Below, piece by piece: positions 17,401-26,444 of a DNA stretch of 64,000 bases. Location: contig NZ_CP119573.1 of assembly GCF_029278605.1 (NCBI RefSeq), positions 434,001-498,000 of the forward strand, read 5' to 3'. The number at the start of each line of letters is the position of its first letter. The first letter of the stretch is position 1. The stretch is from Cupriavidus sp. WKF15 (GTDB lineage: Bacteria > Pseudomonadota > Gammaproteobacteria > Burkholderiales > Burkholderiaceae). Made by a program: the position numbers and the translations under genes. Under the pieces are notes generated by a model. That model had not been told where the DNA came from. It saw nothing but the letters and a program-made list of their open reading frames with translations, and made no database searches.

Positions 17401-17826
17401 TCAGCCGACGTTCGCCAGCAAGGCGTCAAGGCCGGGCACGTGCGCGCGGCACATCGGGAACAGCACGTTCTCTTCCTTGAGGTTGTGCTGCTGCAGCAGC
17501 ACGGAGAGTGTGTCGAGTTCCGCGGCCAGCGCGTTGGCGTCGCGCAGCTGCAGCCATTCGCGCGCGTTATCGAGCAGCGCGCGCACGTCGCCATGCTCGT
17601 GGCGCATCACCGCGGTAGGACCACCGGCGGAGCCGGCCACCTGCTCGAAGGCGGGGAACAGGCGCTCCTCCTCGGCCGTGAAATTTCCCTGCAGCGCGTC
17701 TTCGAGGCGCGCGAACGCTCCCGTCGCCGCATCCCAGTCCGGCTGGCGAAGACTCGCTTCGAGGCCTTCAAGGGCTTGATCGCAATCGCGGTGCTGGCGC
17801 ACCAGGGTCTCAATGGCGCTGGACAT
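17401..17826 (-). CDS. Hemerythrin HHE-domain protein
   Basis: A 141-aa cytoplasmic protein consisting of one hemerythrin-like domain. Iron ligands are visible as His12 (LVRQHRDCD), the FTAEEERLFP helix, the MRHEHGDVR helix and QHNLKEENVLFP. Such proteins bind O2 or NO at a di-iron site, or act in iron/NO homeostasis. It is the first gene of the hemerythrin, membrane protein, CRP/FNR unit and diverges from narX. An FNR-like site lies in the promoter region. Confidence 0.88.
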   Translation of the reverse strand: MSSAIETLVRQHRDCDQALEGLEASLRQPDWDAATGAFARLEDALQGNFTAEEERLFPAFEQVAGSAGGPTAVMRHEHGDVRALLDNAREWLQLRDANALAAELDTLSVLLQQHNLKEENVLFPMCRAHVPGLDALLANVG

Positions 17827-18182
17827 GGCGGTTCTCCGGGGTCAGTCGAAGGGATGCTAGGACCCCCATTGCCGTATGGACTTGATCGCGAATAAGTCCG
17901 CGCAAGATTCGCGGACATGACCCGGAGCCTTCAGGGTCTATATGGCGCAGGAGAGGGACGCGTGTTTTTATTACATCACGTCGTGATATTTACTCAAGCC
18001 GAAACCGGGTGGAGTCGCACAAGCACCGTGTCTCCGTCGGAAGCGCACCATGCAGCACAAAATCATGTCAAGGAATGACGTTTTCTTGATCTGGCGCATG
18101 CTGACTCGCCCCGCGCGCGCGGACAATTTTCCATTAAGGTTGACCGCCCCCAGTCCCCAGACCTTGTTCCCATGTCTTTCCC
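17827..18182. other. Divergent promoter region hemerythrin/narX
   Basis: No gene fits here. Two regulatory-looking elements are seen. TTATT-CGCG-ATCAA on the minus strand (17882-17895) matches eight of ten FNR consensus positions, about 55 bp upstream of the hemerythrin start. ATCACG-T-CGTGAT (17975-17987) is a perfect odd palindrome within an AT-rich stretch, typical of a dimeric repressor site; its owner is unknown. Confidence 0.5.
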
Positions 18183-20210
18183 ATGTCCAATTCCGACACC
18201 GACACTGCGCCCGTCGCGGACAGCAGCCCGTTTCCCGATGCCGCCGGCCTGACACCGCCGCGCTACCGCCTGTCCACGCGCATCATCCTTCTGTCACTGG
18301 CTTCGCTGCTGGTGGTGCTCACCATGATCGCCGGCACGCTCTGGCTGTCGTGGAAGCTCGAAGGCGCGGGCGCCGCCATCAATGACGCCGGCAGCCTGCG
18401 CATGCGCGCCAACCGCGTGGCGATCGAGCTCGGTCTCGCCGACGTCGGCCAGCCAAGTGAGCGGGCCGCGCAGATCCAGGCGCTCGACGCCACGCTGGCC
18501 CAGCTGCGCAAGGGCAACCCGGTGCGGCCCTTGTTCCTGCCGGACGAGCCAGCCATCCATGCGCAACTCGACCGCGTCGTGCATGACTGGCAGCAGGGCC
18601 TGCGGCCGCTGGCGCGCGCGGGTGACGGGCCCGCCTACGTGAAGGCGCTGCCGGGGTTCGTCGCCCAGGCCGACCGCCTGGTCATGCTGATCGAGCACGA
18701 CAGCGCGCGCAAGACCGACCTGCTGCGGCTGTCGCAGGCCGGGCTGGCGGCCATTGCATGCGTGGGCACGGTAGCGGTCATCTACCTGCTCTACCTGTGG
18801 ATCATCCTGCCGGTGCTGCGCCTGCAGGACGGCCTGCGCCGCATGGCCGCGCGCGAGTTCACGCTGCGCCTGCCCGTCGAAACGCGCGACGAGTTCGGCA
18901 CCCTGAACGCGGGCTTCAACCGCATGGCCGACGAGCTGCAGGACCTGTACCAGGACCTGGCTTCGCGCGTGGCCAGCAAGACCGCCGAACTGGAGCGCCA
19001 GAACCGCGATCTTGAAACGCTCTACGACATGGCGGCCTTCCTCAACCAGGCGCGCGACGCCGAAGCCATGGCGCGCGGCTTCCTGCAGCGCGTGATGCGC
19101 CAGTTCGATGCCGATGGCGGCTCCGTGCGGGTCATGGACGCGCAGCACGGCAAGCTCCACCTGCTTGCCTCCGCGGGCCTGCCCGCGGCGCTGGCCGAGG
19201 CCGGCAACTGCATGGCGGTCGATGCCTGCCACTGCGGCGATGCCACGCACGAAGGCGTGGTCGCCATTGCCGACCTGCGCAAGACCACGCGCCGCCCGCT
19301 GCTGCCGCAGCCCTCGCCCTGCACGCGCGAAGGCTTCACCGCCATGGCGGCCTTCCGCATCGAGAGCCAGCGCGGCGCCATCGGCACCTTTGCGCTGCAC
19401 TTCCGCGCGCCGCGCGAGCTGCCCGCTTCGGACCGTCAGCTGCTCGAAACCCTCGCCCAGCATCTGGGCACGGCGCTGGAACACCTGCGCCTGTCCGCGA
19501 GCGCGCGCCAGCTTGCCGTGGTGGAAGAGCGCAACCTGGTCGCGCAGGGCCTGCACGACAGCATTGCGCAGGGCCTCAATTTCCTGAACCTGCAGGTGCA
19601 GCTGCTCGGCGATGCGGTGGCACGCGACGATCTGGCGGAGACGCGCGAGCTCGTGCCGATGCTTCGCCACGGCGTCGAAGAGAGCTACCAGGACGTGCGC
19701 GAACTGCTGAACAACTTCCGCTCGCGGCTCACGCCCGGCGAGCTGCGCCCCGCCGTCGAGGAAACGGTGGAGCGCTTCCGCCGCCAGTGCCGCACCGAAG
19801 CCACGCTGGTCATCGACGACCATGGCAACCACCTGCCGCTGCAACCCGAGCAGCAACTGCAGGTGCTGTTCATCCTGCAGGAGGCGCTGTCCAACGTGCG
19901 CAAGCACGCCATGGCCGCGCACGTCACCGTGTCGCTGAGCTACGGGCACGATTTCCACCTCGTGGTCGAGGACGATGGCGAAGGCTTTGATCCGGCCGAA
20001 CTCGGGCACGACAGCGACGTGCATGTTGGCCTGAACATCATGCGCGAACGCGCGGCGCGCCTCGGCGCGCGGCTTGCCATCGAGGCCCGCCCCGCGCAGG
20101 GCACGCGCATCGAGCTGGTGCTGCCGCGCGGCGGCCAGGCCGCCCGCGCGGAACGCCATTCCACTGCGGGGCAAGCGTTGCCGCGCCCAACCCAGGAGTC
20201 CTTGCCATGA
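18183..20210 (+). CDS. narX: NarX-type nitrate/nitrite sensor histidine kinase
   Basis: A 675-aa membrane kinase. One transmembrane helix (~residues 35-58) leads into a periplasmic sensor containing the P-box-like AGSLRMRANR. A second helix (~185-205), a HAMP linker and a GAF-like region with several Cys (CHCGDATHEG) follow. The HisKA_3 dimer domain has phosphoacceptor His458 in LHDSIAQGLN, and the ATPase domain has the N-box ALSNVRKHA and G-box EDDGEGFD. Nitrate or nitrite in the periplasm would trigger phosphorylation of NarL, whose gene overlaps the stop by four bases. The C-terminal ~30 residues after the ATPase domain look unstructured. Confidence 0.92.
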   Translation: MSNSDTDTAPVADSSPFPDAAGLTPPRYRLSTRIILLSLASLLVVLTMIAGTLWLSWKLEGAGAAINDAGSLRMRANRVAIELGLADVGQPSERAAQIQALDATLAQLRKGNPVRPLFLPDEPAIHAQLDRVVHDWQQGLRPLARAGDGPAYVKALPGFVAQADRLVMLIEHDSARKTDLLRLSQAGLAAIACVGTVAVIYLLYLWIILPVLRLQDGLRRMAAREFTLRLPVETRDEFGTLNAGFNRMADELQDLYQDLASRVASKTAELERQNRDLETLYDMAAFLNQARDAEAMARGFLQRVMRQFDADGGSVRVMDAQHGKLHLLASAGLPAALAEAGNCMAVDACHCGDATHEGVVAIADLRKTTRRPLLPQPSPCTREGFTAMAAFRIESQRGAIGTFALHFRAPRELPASDRQLLETLAQHLGTALEHLRLSASARQLAVVEERNLVAQGLHDSIAQGLNFLNLQVQLLGDAVARDDLAETRELVPMLRHGVEESYQDVRELLNNFRSRLTPGELRPAVEETVERFRRQCRTEATLVIDDHGNHLPLQPEQQLQVLFILQEALSNVRKHAMAAHVTVSLSYGHDFHLVVEDDGEGFDPAELGHDSDVHVGLNIMRERAARLGARLAIEARPAQGTRIELVLPRGGQAARAERHSTAGQALPRPTQESLP

Positions 20211-20860
20211 CCATCCGCATCTTGCTGATCGACGACCACACGCTGTTCCGCTCTGGCATCCGCGCGCTGCTGCAGCGGCAGGCCGACTTCGAGATCGTCG
20301 ATGAAGCGGCCGACGGCGTGGAAGGCATCAAGCGCGCCAAGCAGCATCGCCCCGACGTCATCCTGCTCGACCTGAACATGCCCGGCCTGTCCGGGCTGGA
20401 AGCGCTGCAGCTCCTGGTCGAAGACCTGCCCGACTCCGCCGTCATCGTGCTCACCGTCTCCGAAGAGGCCGAGGAACTGGCCACCGCGCTGCGCAGCGGC
20501 GCGCGCGGCTACCTGCTGAAGAACATCGAGACCGAGGCCCTGACCAGCGCGATCCGCCGTGCCGCCGCCGGCGAGCCGGTGATCTCGGAAGCCATGACCG
20601 CCAAGCTCGTGCAGCAATTCCGCGCACCGGCTCCGGCGCCCGTGCGGCAGGACGACACGGCGCGGCTGACTGCGCGCGAGCGCGAGATCGTGCAGGGACT
20701 GGCACGCGGCGAGAGCAACAAGGAGATCGCCCGCGACCTGGGCGTGGCCGAGAGCACCGTGAAGATCCACGTGCAGAACATCCTCAAGAAGCTCAATCTC
20801 GCCAGCCGCGTGCAGGTGGCGGTCTACGCGGTGGAACACGGCCTGAACGAGGCGGGCTAG
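20207..20860 (+). CDS. narL: NarL-type response regulator
   Basis: A 217-aa LuxR-type response regulator. The receiver domain has the acidic pair IDDH, phosphoacceptor Asp55 (ILLDLNMPG) and the conserved Lys in YLLKN. A short linker precedes a GerE helix-turn-helix (LTAREREIVQGLARGESNKE, then TVKIHVQNILKK). It is translationally coupled to narX (ATGA), so it is the cognate partner and would activate nitrate-responsive genes. Confidence 0.93.
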   Translation: MTIRILLIDDHTLFRSGIRALLQRQADFEIVDEAADGVEGIKRAKQHRPDVILLDLNMPGLSGLEALQLLVEDLPDSAVIVLTVSEEAEELATALRSGARGYLLKNIETEALTSAIRRAAAGEPVISEAMTAKLVQQFRAPAPAPVRQDDTARLTAREREIVQGLARGESNKEIARDLGVAESTVKIHVQNILKKLNLASRVQVAVYAVEHGLNEAG

Positions 20861-21053
20861 CCACCCCGGCGCCGGGGCGTCATCCGATTCCTACACCGTT
20901 TTCAGCCGCGTTCTGGAAGGATGCGGCTGGCCCCTCGCCTACGCTGAAATTACGTGGCGAAGCCTGTCCACGGCTCCGATTCAGCAAAGGGTGCCCGACA
21001 GCGACAAGCCCAGATGACAAGCGTGGCCTATCGGCCAAAACCTGGAGCGCGAT

Positions 21054-21212
21054 ATGGGAATCGGCACCATTCTTCTAATCCTCCTCGTCCTGTTGCTGGT
21101 CGGCGCCTTGCCGGCGTGGCCGTATAGCGCCGAATGGGGCTACTGGCCAAGCGGTGGACTGGGACTGATCGTCCTCATCGTGCTGCTGTTGGTGGTCCTG
21201 GGCCGCATATAG
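21054..21212 (+). CDS. DUF3309 small membrane protein
   Basis: A 52-aa protein with two hydrophobic stretches separated by a Trp/Pro-rich turn (ALPAWPYSAEWGYWPSGG) and ending in LVVLGRI. This is the typical DUF3309 layout, seen in many Proteobacteria near stress genes; function unknown. The ATG at 21054 is preceded by a CTGGAG element at a suitable distance. It is followed 93 bp later by the DUF3008 gene in the same direction. Confidence 0.8.
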   Translation: MGIGTILLILLVLLLVGALPAWPYSAEWGYWPSGGLGLIVLIVLLLVVLGRI

Positions 21213-21305
21213 ACAGGCAGCCCCGTTCCCCAGTCCATGAACGCGTTGCCGTCCGGCCACCGTTCGGTGGCCGGGCGCAGTGCCTCAGTGAAGCAGGAGA
21301 TAAAC

Positions 21306-21494
21306 ATGCCAGCGAAATCCAAAGCACAGCAGCAGGCCGCAGGTGCGGCGCTCGCCGCCAAGCGCGGCGAGAAGAAAGCCGGCGCGCTTAAGGGAGCGTC
21401 CAGGTCAATGGCCAAGTCCATGAGTACCAAGGAACTCGAGAAGATGGCGTCGACCGGGACCAAGGGCAAACCCAAGCACGTATCCGGTCGCTGA
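21306..21494 (+). CDS. DUF3008 small basic protein
   Basis: A 62-aa lysine- and alanine-rich protein (MPAKSKAQQQAAGAALAAKR, then a STKELEKMASTGTKGKP segment), matching the DUF3008 pattern of small stress-induced proteins. The ribosome binding site is AGGAG just upstream. It is hydrophilic with no membrane segment. The function of the family is not established; expression under stress is likely given its neighbours. Confidence 0.82.
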   Translation: MPAKSKAQQQAAGAALAAKRGEKKAGALKGASRSMAKSMSTKELEKMASTGTKGKPKHVSGR

Positions 21495-21527
21495 GCGCCT
21501 GCCAGGCCACCCGGATTCGCCGTGAAG

Positions 21528-21554
21528 CGCCCGCCCCGCCCTGCGGGGCGGGCG
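21528..21554 (+). terminator. Strong hairpin after the DUF3008 gene
   Basis: A perfect 12-bp stem CGCCCGCCCCGC/GCGGGGCGGGCG with a 3-base loop lies between two convergent genes. The following T content is poor (TTCTGG), so termination may be only partly intrinsic; it could serve both strands. Confidence 0.5.
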
Positions 21555-21562
21555 TTCTGGCG

Positions 21563-22396
21563 CTAGGGGGCCGTGCCGGATCCCTCCTGGGCGAGCGGTT
21601 CGCCGTCAGCGGATGGCGCATTCGCGGCTGCAGGCCGCTGCCGCGCCGCAACCGGCCCCGCGCGCGCCCCGGTGACCATCTCGCGCAGCCAGTTCACCAG
21701 CAGGCTGGAATAGGCGCGCTGGTGCTCTTCGTCGGCCAGGCCGTGATCGGCGCCCTTGATCACGCGGTAGGTCATGGAATTGGCGTGCACGCAGGCGTCC
21801 ACGTAGCTTGTGACGGCGGCATGCGGAACGATCTGGTCGCTTTCCGATTCGATGATGAGCACGTCGCCCTCGAATCCGGTGCAGGCCCGCAGCGCGCGAT
21901 TGGCGTCGGGCGGCACCACCGAGCGCCGGTAGGTCGCCAGGTCCTGGTCGCGGTGAAGCTGGCGCTTGGGCAGCTCCCAACCCTCGTCCATATACAGCGC
22001 CGGGGCGCGCAGCGCCATCCAGCGCACCGGGCGCAGCGTCGTCAGCACTGCCGCCAGGTAGCCGCCGTAGCTGCTGCCGACCACGGCAATGGCGTTGCGG
22101 TCGACTTCCGGATGACGCACGAGCACATCGTAGGCGGCCACGAGGTCGGCCAGGTTACGCATGCGGCTGACGGTCTCGTATTGCGCACGGGTGCCGGCAT
22201 GGCCGGTCAGGTCGAAGGTCAGGCACACGCAGCCAAGGCCCGCCACTTTGCGCGCACGAGCCAGGTACTGCTCCTGGCTGCCGCCCCAGCCATGCACGAA
22301 CAGCACGCCGGGCAGCTTGGTGGCCGGCGCGATCAGCGTGCCCGCAATGCTGCCGCCTTCGCTCTGGATCTCGATCACGTCTTCATAGGTTGCCAT
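21563..22396 (-). CDS. Alpha/beta hydrolase (dienelactone hydrolase/acyl-peptidase-like)
   Basis: A 277-aa serine hydrolase. The HGWGG oxyanion region follows GVLFVHG. The nucleophile elbow is G-S-S-Y-G (VVGSSYGGY), a possible acid is Asp in ESESDQIVP, and the catalytic His lies in GADHGLADEE. The protein has no signal peptide. The C-terminal ~35 residues are Ala/Arg-rich and probably disordered. The ATG at 22396 (MATYEDV) overlaps the end of the DUF3182 gene, so the two are co-translated. Substrate is unknown. Confidence 0.85.
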   Translation of the reverse strand: MATYEDVIEIQSEGGSIAGTLIAPATKLPGVLFVHGWGGSQEQYLARARKVAGLGCVCLTFDLTGHAGTRAQYETVSRMRNLADLVAAYDVLVRHPEVDRNAIAVVGSSYGGYLAAVLTTLRPVRWMALRAPALYMDEGWELPKRQLHRDQDLATYRRSVVPPDANRALRACTGFEGDVLIIESESDQIVPHAAVTSYVDACVHANSMTYRVIKGADHGLADEEHQRAYSSLLVNWLREMVTGARAGPVAARQRPAAANAPSADGEPLAQEGSGTAP

Positions 22397-23525
22397 GGTC
22401 ATCCGACTCCAGGAATGCATACTTGGTCAGCGGGCCCATGTCGCGGTCCTCGCCCTGGAAATACACTTCGGCGCCGTCGGGGACCGACACGCCTTCGCCA
22501 TAGACTTCACGCGTCGCGGCCACCACGCGGTGGCGGCGCGGATCGGCATGCAAGGCCTGCAGCGCAGCCAGTTCGGCGCCGGTCGCACCGCCGACGCGCC
22601 AGGACTGTTCGAGTACGCCGCCAAGCTCCCTGGCACCGGCGTCGCCTGACGGCACGCCGAAGGCCACGTCGTAGTTGCAGCGCGACAGCACCATGTCCGG
22701 ATAACCGTCGAGCGCGGCGTCGTGATAGGCCGTTGCCGCACGCACCGCGGACAGCGCGCATGGCGCGAACGGCTGCGCGAGCAGCGCGTCGAAGCCGCCG
22801 CGCACCACCGTCAGTGTCGACCCGCCATAGACCTGCTCGCCGCTGTTGTTTGCGGTGAGATCCTGGATGCCGCAATAGCTGGCCAGCAAGCCGTCCAGCA
22901 GCACCTGCCCGACGCTATAGGTTCGCGGCGAAGCCAGGTCGCGTTCGAGCACGAGGCCATTGGCCTCGATGCTGGCCGCCGACATGGCTGCCAGCGCCGC
23001 GTCGAGGGCCGCTTCGCTGTCGACCGTCTGTTGGCCGAGTCCACCGATGCCGCACGGATCCTTCAGGCGGACAACGCCCCCGGCCAGCAAGCGCATGCCC
23101 GCCTGACGGGCATCTTCGAGCGAGAACGCGGTAAAGCCTGGCAGCACCGCCGCACGGGCCCGCCGCTCGAAGCCCGGATGCCAGCCTTGCGGGGCCGCCG
23201 CATCGGGCGCGACCAGCCCGTGCGTGATCGCCTTGGTCGCAACGAAGGCAAACGGCACCACACCGCCATACAGGTCTTCGACCCCGTGGACGCCCAGCGC
23301 ACGTGCCTGCGCGACACCGACCAGCGTGTCCAGGGGCACAAGGTACAAAGCTGCCTCGGGCGTGCTGGCGCAGGCCTCGTAGGCACCGCCGAAGCCGTAG
23401 CCGGCGAGCTGCGCCACCTTCCTGCCGATGCGCTCCAGCGTCACGGCCTGGTGGCTGTCGGGCTGCCCGTAGTCGGCGCAGCCATACACCATCACCTGCC
23501 TGGCCTTGCCGCGATCCGCCGGCAT
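22383..23525 (-). CDS. DUF3182 family protein (ATP-grasp-like)
   Basis: A 380-aa protein that I recognise as DUF3182, a family with a biotin-carboxylase/ATP-grasp flavour. It has the segment VRLKDPCGIGGLGQQTV, an ELERDLASPRTYSVGQVL-type strand set and a C-terminal EVYFQGEDRDMGPLTKY block. No defined reaction is known. It overlaps the hydrolase start by 14 bp and follows the iron-permease-like gene in the reverse direction, suggesting a three-gene operon reading 24090 to 21563. Confidence 0.78.
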   Translation of the reverse strand: MPADRGKARQVMVYGCADYGQPDSHQAVTLERIGRKVAQLAGYGFGGAYEACASTPEAALYLVPLDTLVGVAQARALGVHGVEDLYGGVVPFAFVATKAITHGLVAPDAAAPQGWHPGFERRARAAVLPGFTAFSLEDARQAGMRLLAGGVVRLKDPCGIGGLGQQTVDSEAALDAALAAMSAASIEANGLVLERDLASPRTYSVGQVLLDGLLASYCGIQDLTANNSGEQVYGGSTLTVVRGGFDALLAQPFAPCALSAVRAATAYHDAALDGYPDMVLSRCNYDVAFGVPSGDAGARELGGVLEQSWRVGGATGAELAALQALHADPRRHRVVAATREVYGEGVSVPDGAEVYFQGEDRDMGPLTKYAFLESDDHGNL

Positions 23526-23526
23526 A

Positions 23527-24090
23527 TCACGCTTCCTGGCGAGACGTGCCGGGTTCCGGGGAGCCTGCCGGCTGCGCCCCGGCAGCCATCGCAGCCGAGC
23601 GACGGCTTACCCGTGCCTCTCGCTTCGCCGCCTGGTTGAGGCGCGCCTCGTCCAGGGAGTGGCTAGTTTTCAGTCCGCCTTCCTTGTCGGCGAGCGCCGC
23701 CAGGTGGCGATAGAAGGCGACGAGCTGGCGCAGCTCCTCCTCGTCGAGATCTTCGATCGATACCAGCATATTGCTCGCTTCGCGATGCGAGGCCAGCAGC
23801 TCGTTGAGCTTCAGGTGTACCGCAATGGCGTCCTTGTTCTGGCTTTGCTGGATCAGGAAGACCATGAGGAAGGTGACGATCGTGGTGCCGGTATTGATCA
23901 CCAGCTGCCATGTTTCCGAGTAGTCGAACATGGGACCCGTGAGCGCCCACGCAAGCACCACGACCACCGAGATGACAAAGGCCGCTGCCGAGCCGGCGTA
24001 GCGCGTGGCCGCACCGGCAAAGCGGTCGAACCGGTGCATCAGCCAGGATCCTGGCCGTGCGCCTGTCGCGCCGAGACCGTTTCTGCTCAT
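23527..24090 (-). CDS. Low-affinity iron permease family protein
   Basis: A 187-aa inner-membrane protein with two clear helices (AAAFVISVVVVLAWALTG and TGTTIVTFLMVFLIQQSQNK) followed by the HLKLNELLASHREASN segment typical of the FET4-like low-affinity iron permease family. The bacterial members are much shorter than yeast Fet4 and transport has not been shown for most. The Arg/Ala-rich C-terminus is probably disordered. The start at 24090 is preferred because upstream codons add only polar residues. Confidence 0.8.
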   Translation of the reverse strand: MSRNGLGATGARPGSWLMHRFDRFAGAATRYAGSAAAFVISVVVVLAWALTGPMFDYSETWQLVINTGTTIVTFLMVFLIQQSQNKDAIAVHLKLNELLASHREASNMLVSIEDLDEEELRQLVAFYRHLAALADKEGGLKTSHSLDEARLNQAAKREARVSRRSAAMAAGAQPAGSPEPGTSRQEA

Positions 24091-24283
24091 CGCTGCTCTC
24101 CTCGTTCGCGGCAAGCAGGGCCTGCCGCCGACACGCTGCTTTCATTGTATGGAGCGCACCGCCCGTGGTTCAGCGGTCGCCGTCCTACAACGGGCAAGCC
24201 ACTTCGCCACGAAGCCGCCAGATGCGGTGCGGGAACGCATCTTGCGCCGTCCCGTGTTCCTGTTCCCACAGCCGGAGATCGCC

Positions 24284-24592
24284 ATGACGTCATCCAGCGA
24301 ACTTGAAGCGCAGGTCCGGGCCCGCATCGCCGAGGCGTTTGCTGGCAGCTTGCCGCAGGGGCTTGCCATTGAAGTCGCCGACCGCCGCGTCACACTGACT
24401 GGCTGCGTCGACAGCCCCGCCGTTGCGCAGGAAATCGAAAAAGCCGCTGCCATCAGTCCCGGCGTGCTGGGCGTGCACAACGCCCTGCGCACGCGGCACG
24501 ACGATCCGCCGCTGCCCGCACAACCGGACGCGAACCACACCAACGCGATCCCGGTGGCGCCGCCTGCCGGCCAGATCCACCACAAGGTCTGA
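24284..24592 (+). CDS. BON-domain protein, cytoplasmic
   Basis: A 102-aa protein with one BON domain (residues ~8-68: LEIEV-type strand, VTLTGCVDSPAVAQEIEKAA, GVLGVHNALR). BON domains bind phospholipid surfaces and occur in osmotic-stress proteins. There is no signal peptide, unlike the BON protein at 37920-38375. The C-terminal ~30 residues are Pro/His/Asn-rich. The start at 24284 has an upstream GGAG. Confidence 0.75.
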   Translation: MTSSSELEAQVRARIAEAFAGSLPQGLAIEVADRRVTLTGCVDSPAVAQEIEKAAAISPGVLGVHNALRTRHDDPPLPAQPDANHTNAIPVAPPAGQIHHKV

Positions 24593-24621
24593 CCCGGCAA
24601 TGCCCATGCCTGGCAGGCAAA

Positions 24622-24654
24622 GCGAGGGCCGGCGCAAATGCCGCCGGCCCTCGC
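24622..24654. terminator. Bidirectional hairpin between convergent genes
   Basis: A 13-bp GC-rich stem (GCGAGGGCCGGCG and its complement) with a short loop lies between the BON gene and the PRC-barrel gene, which converge. No T-tract follows, so it is only a candidate terminator. Confidence 0.45.
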
Positions 24655-24730
24655 CCCATTCTCCCACCCTGAATCCTGGTCATGGCCGCGCCGCACTTTC
24701 CGGCGCGGCCAGTGAGGCCGGTGCGCCGGA

Positions 24731-25189
24731 TCAGTGCCACGGATCGTAGCGGTCCGACTCCCAGTACGGCGATATGCCGTAGTACTCGTGAATACTCGTG
24801 GCCCACTGCGAGTCGGCCATGCCCGGCCAGTGGTCCTTGTCGAATCCCGGCGCGGCCTTCAGGCGGTCTTTCTCCACGCCCAGCACGAAGCACTTGCGGC
24901 GCGTGTCGAGCGTCAGGGCCGACCACGGCAATGCAAACAGTTTCTCGCCGATGCCAAGGAAGCCGCCAACGGCAAGCACGGCGTAGGCAACGCGTCCGCC
25001 CGGCACGTCGATCATGATGTGGTCGATGGTGCCGAGATCATCGCCTGCGGGATCGACCACCTTGTTGCCTTCCAGCGTATCGGCCGCCATCACGAACGGG
25101 CCTGGGCCCGGTGAATCGCGGTCGATGCTGCCGACAATCGCCGCGCCGCGCGGCTGCGGTTCCCGGGGCGGGGGTTGGTCTTGTCTCAT
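24731..25189 (-). CDS. PRC-barrel domain protein
   Basis: A 152-aa soluble protein with a PRC-barrel domain (residues ~35-110: DTLEGNKVVDPAGDDLGTID, then VAYAVLAVGGFLGIGEKLFA and a WSALTLDTRRKCFVLGV strand). The tail is aromatic (EYYGISPYWESDRYDPWH). Such proteins are common in stress islands. The ATG at 25189 was chosen because an AGGAGG site lies five bases upstream; the slightly longer GTG start would sit on that site. Confidence 0.85.
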   Translation of the reverse strand: MRQDQPPPREPQPRGAAIVGSIDRDSPGPGPFVMAADTLEGNKVVDPAGDDLGTIDHIMIDVPGGRVAYAVLAVGGFLGIGEKLFALPWSALTLDTRRKCFVLGVEKDRLKAAPGFDKDHWPGMADSQWATSIHEYYGISPYWESDRYDPWH

Positions 25190-25253
25190 GGACACCTCCT
25201 GAAGTGATGCAAGCAGATGGACGAAAGCAGTCGCCCGTCATTTCCTTGGCCAG

Positions 25254-25847
25254 TCACGCGTGGCGCTCGCCTTCGCGCCCGGCCGGCACCGGCGGTGCCA
25301 GTGGATCAAAATCGGCCCAGCGGCCTTCGCGCCAATGGCCCTGCGCGCGCTCGATGTCGCGGGCGCCGCCCTTGCGCAACAGATCGCATACCAGGCCAGC
25401 GTTGCCCGGTTCGACATGCGCGGCCAGCAACACCCCGGCATTGCGCACCGGAGCACGGCCGCGGCGGCCTTCGGCGCGCCCCCCGCGCGTCAGCGACAGC
25501 GCGCCCCCCACCAGAGATCCGACATAAGCGCAAAGCCCCGTGGCAAAAACCAGCACGAACAAAGACACTGGCGGCGACACTCCCATGATGGTGATGATCG
25601 CCGCGCCAAGCGCGGCGCCCGCAGTGGCGCCTAGCAACACACCCGCGACGGCACCGAAGCCTGAACGGCGCGAGCCGGGATCGACAGCGGTATCGCCGCC
25701 GATCGGGTAGGCAGCGTGCTGGCCCGGCGGATTCACGTAGAAGACGCTCAAGTCCTCTTGCGCGACACCTTGCGCGCGCAGGCGGCCCGCGGTGGTTTCC
25801 GCCTTGGCGAAACTGTCGAAACGACCGGCGATGATGGCATCAGTCAT
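25254..25847 (-). CDS. Glycine-zipper membrane protein, general-stress/YflT-like N-terminus
   Basis: A 197-aa protein. The first ~45 residues (IIAGRFDSFAKAETTAGRLR, QEDLSVFYVN) resemble the heat-induced/general-stress N-terminal fold that handles 'flexible' sequence by strand pairing. Two glycine/alanine-rich membrane segments follow (GFGAVAGVLLGATAGAALGA and SLFVLVFATGLCAYVGSLVG). The C-terminal part is soluble. It is in the same orientation as the PRC-barrel gene, 64 bp apart. Function unknown; envelope stress is plausible. Confidence 0.7.
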   Translation of the reverse strand: MTDAIIAGRFDSFAKAETTAGRLRAQGVAQEDLSVFYVNPPGQHAAYPIGGDTAVDPGSRRSGFGAVAGVLLGATAGAALGAAIITIMGVSPPVSLFVLVFATGLCAYVGSLVGGALSLTRGGRAEGRRGRAPVRNAGVLLAAHVEPGNAGLVCDLLRKGGARDIERAQGHWREGRWADFDPLAPPVPAGREGERHA

Positions 25848-25916
25848 CGTGGCTCCTCCTGTCTCATGCGCTGTCATCGGACACTTGCGATCGGCGGCCA
25901 GGCCATGGCACGCCGC

Positions 25917-26300
<384 letters not shown>

Positions 26301-26444
26301 CTATGCAATCGGTGGGCCAGGCGGGGCGGCGCACGCATTGTGCCGCCCGCTGCGCACATGGCCGTGGGTACGCGGCAATCGACCGCTGACGCGCACGCTT
26401 GGCGCGCGCACTTTGTGCCGGGGCGATGTAAAAGCTACAGCCAG

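Noticed and set aside
18294..20174. A 626-codon minus-strand frame opposite narX
   Set aside because: No start signal, no recognisable protein, full overlap with narX.
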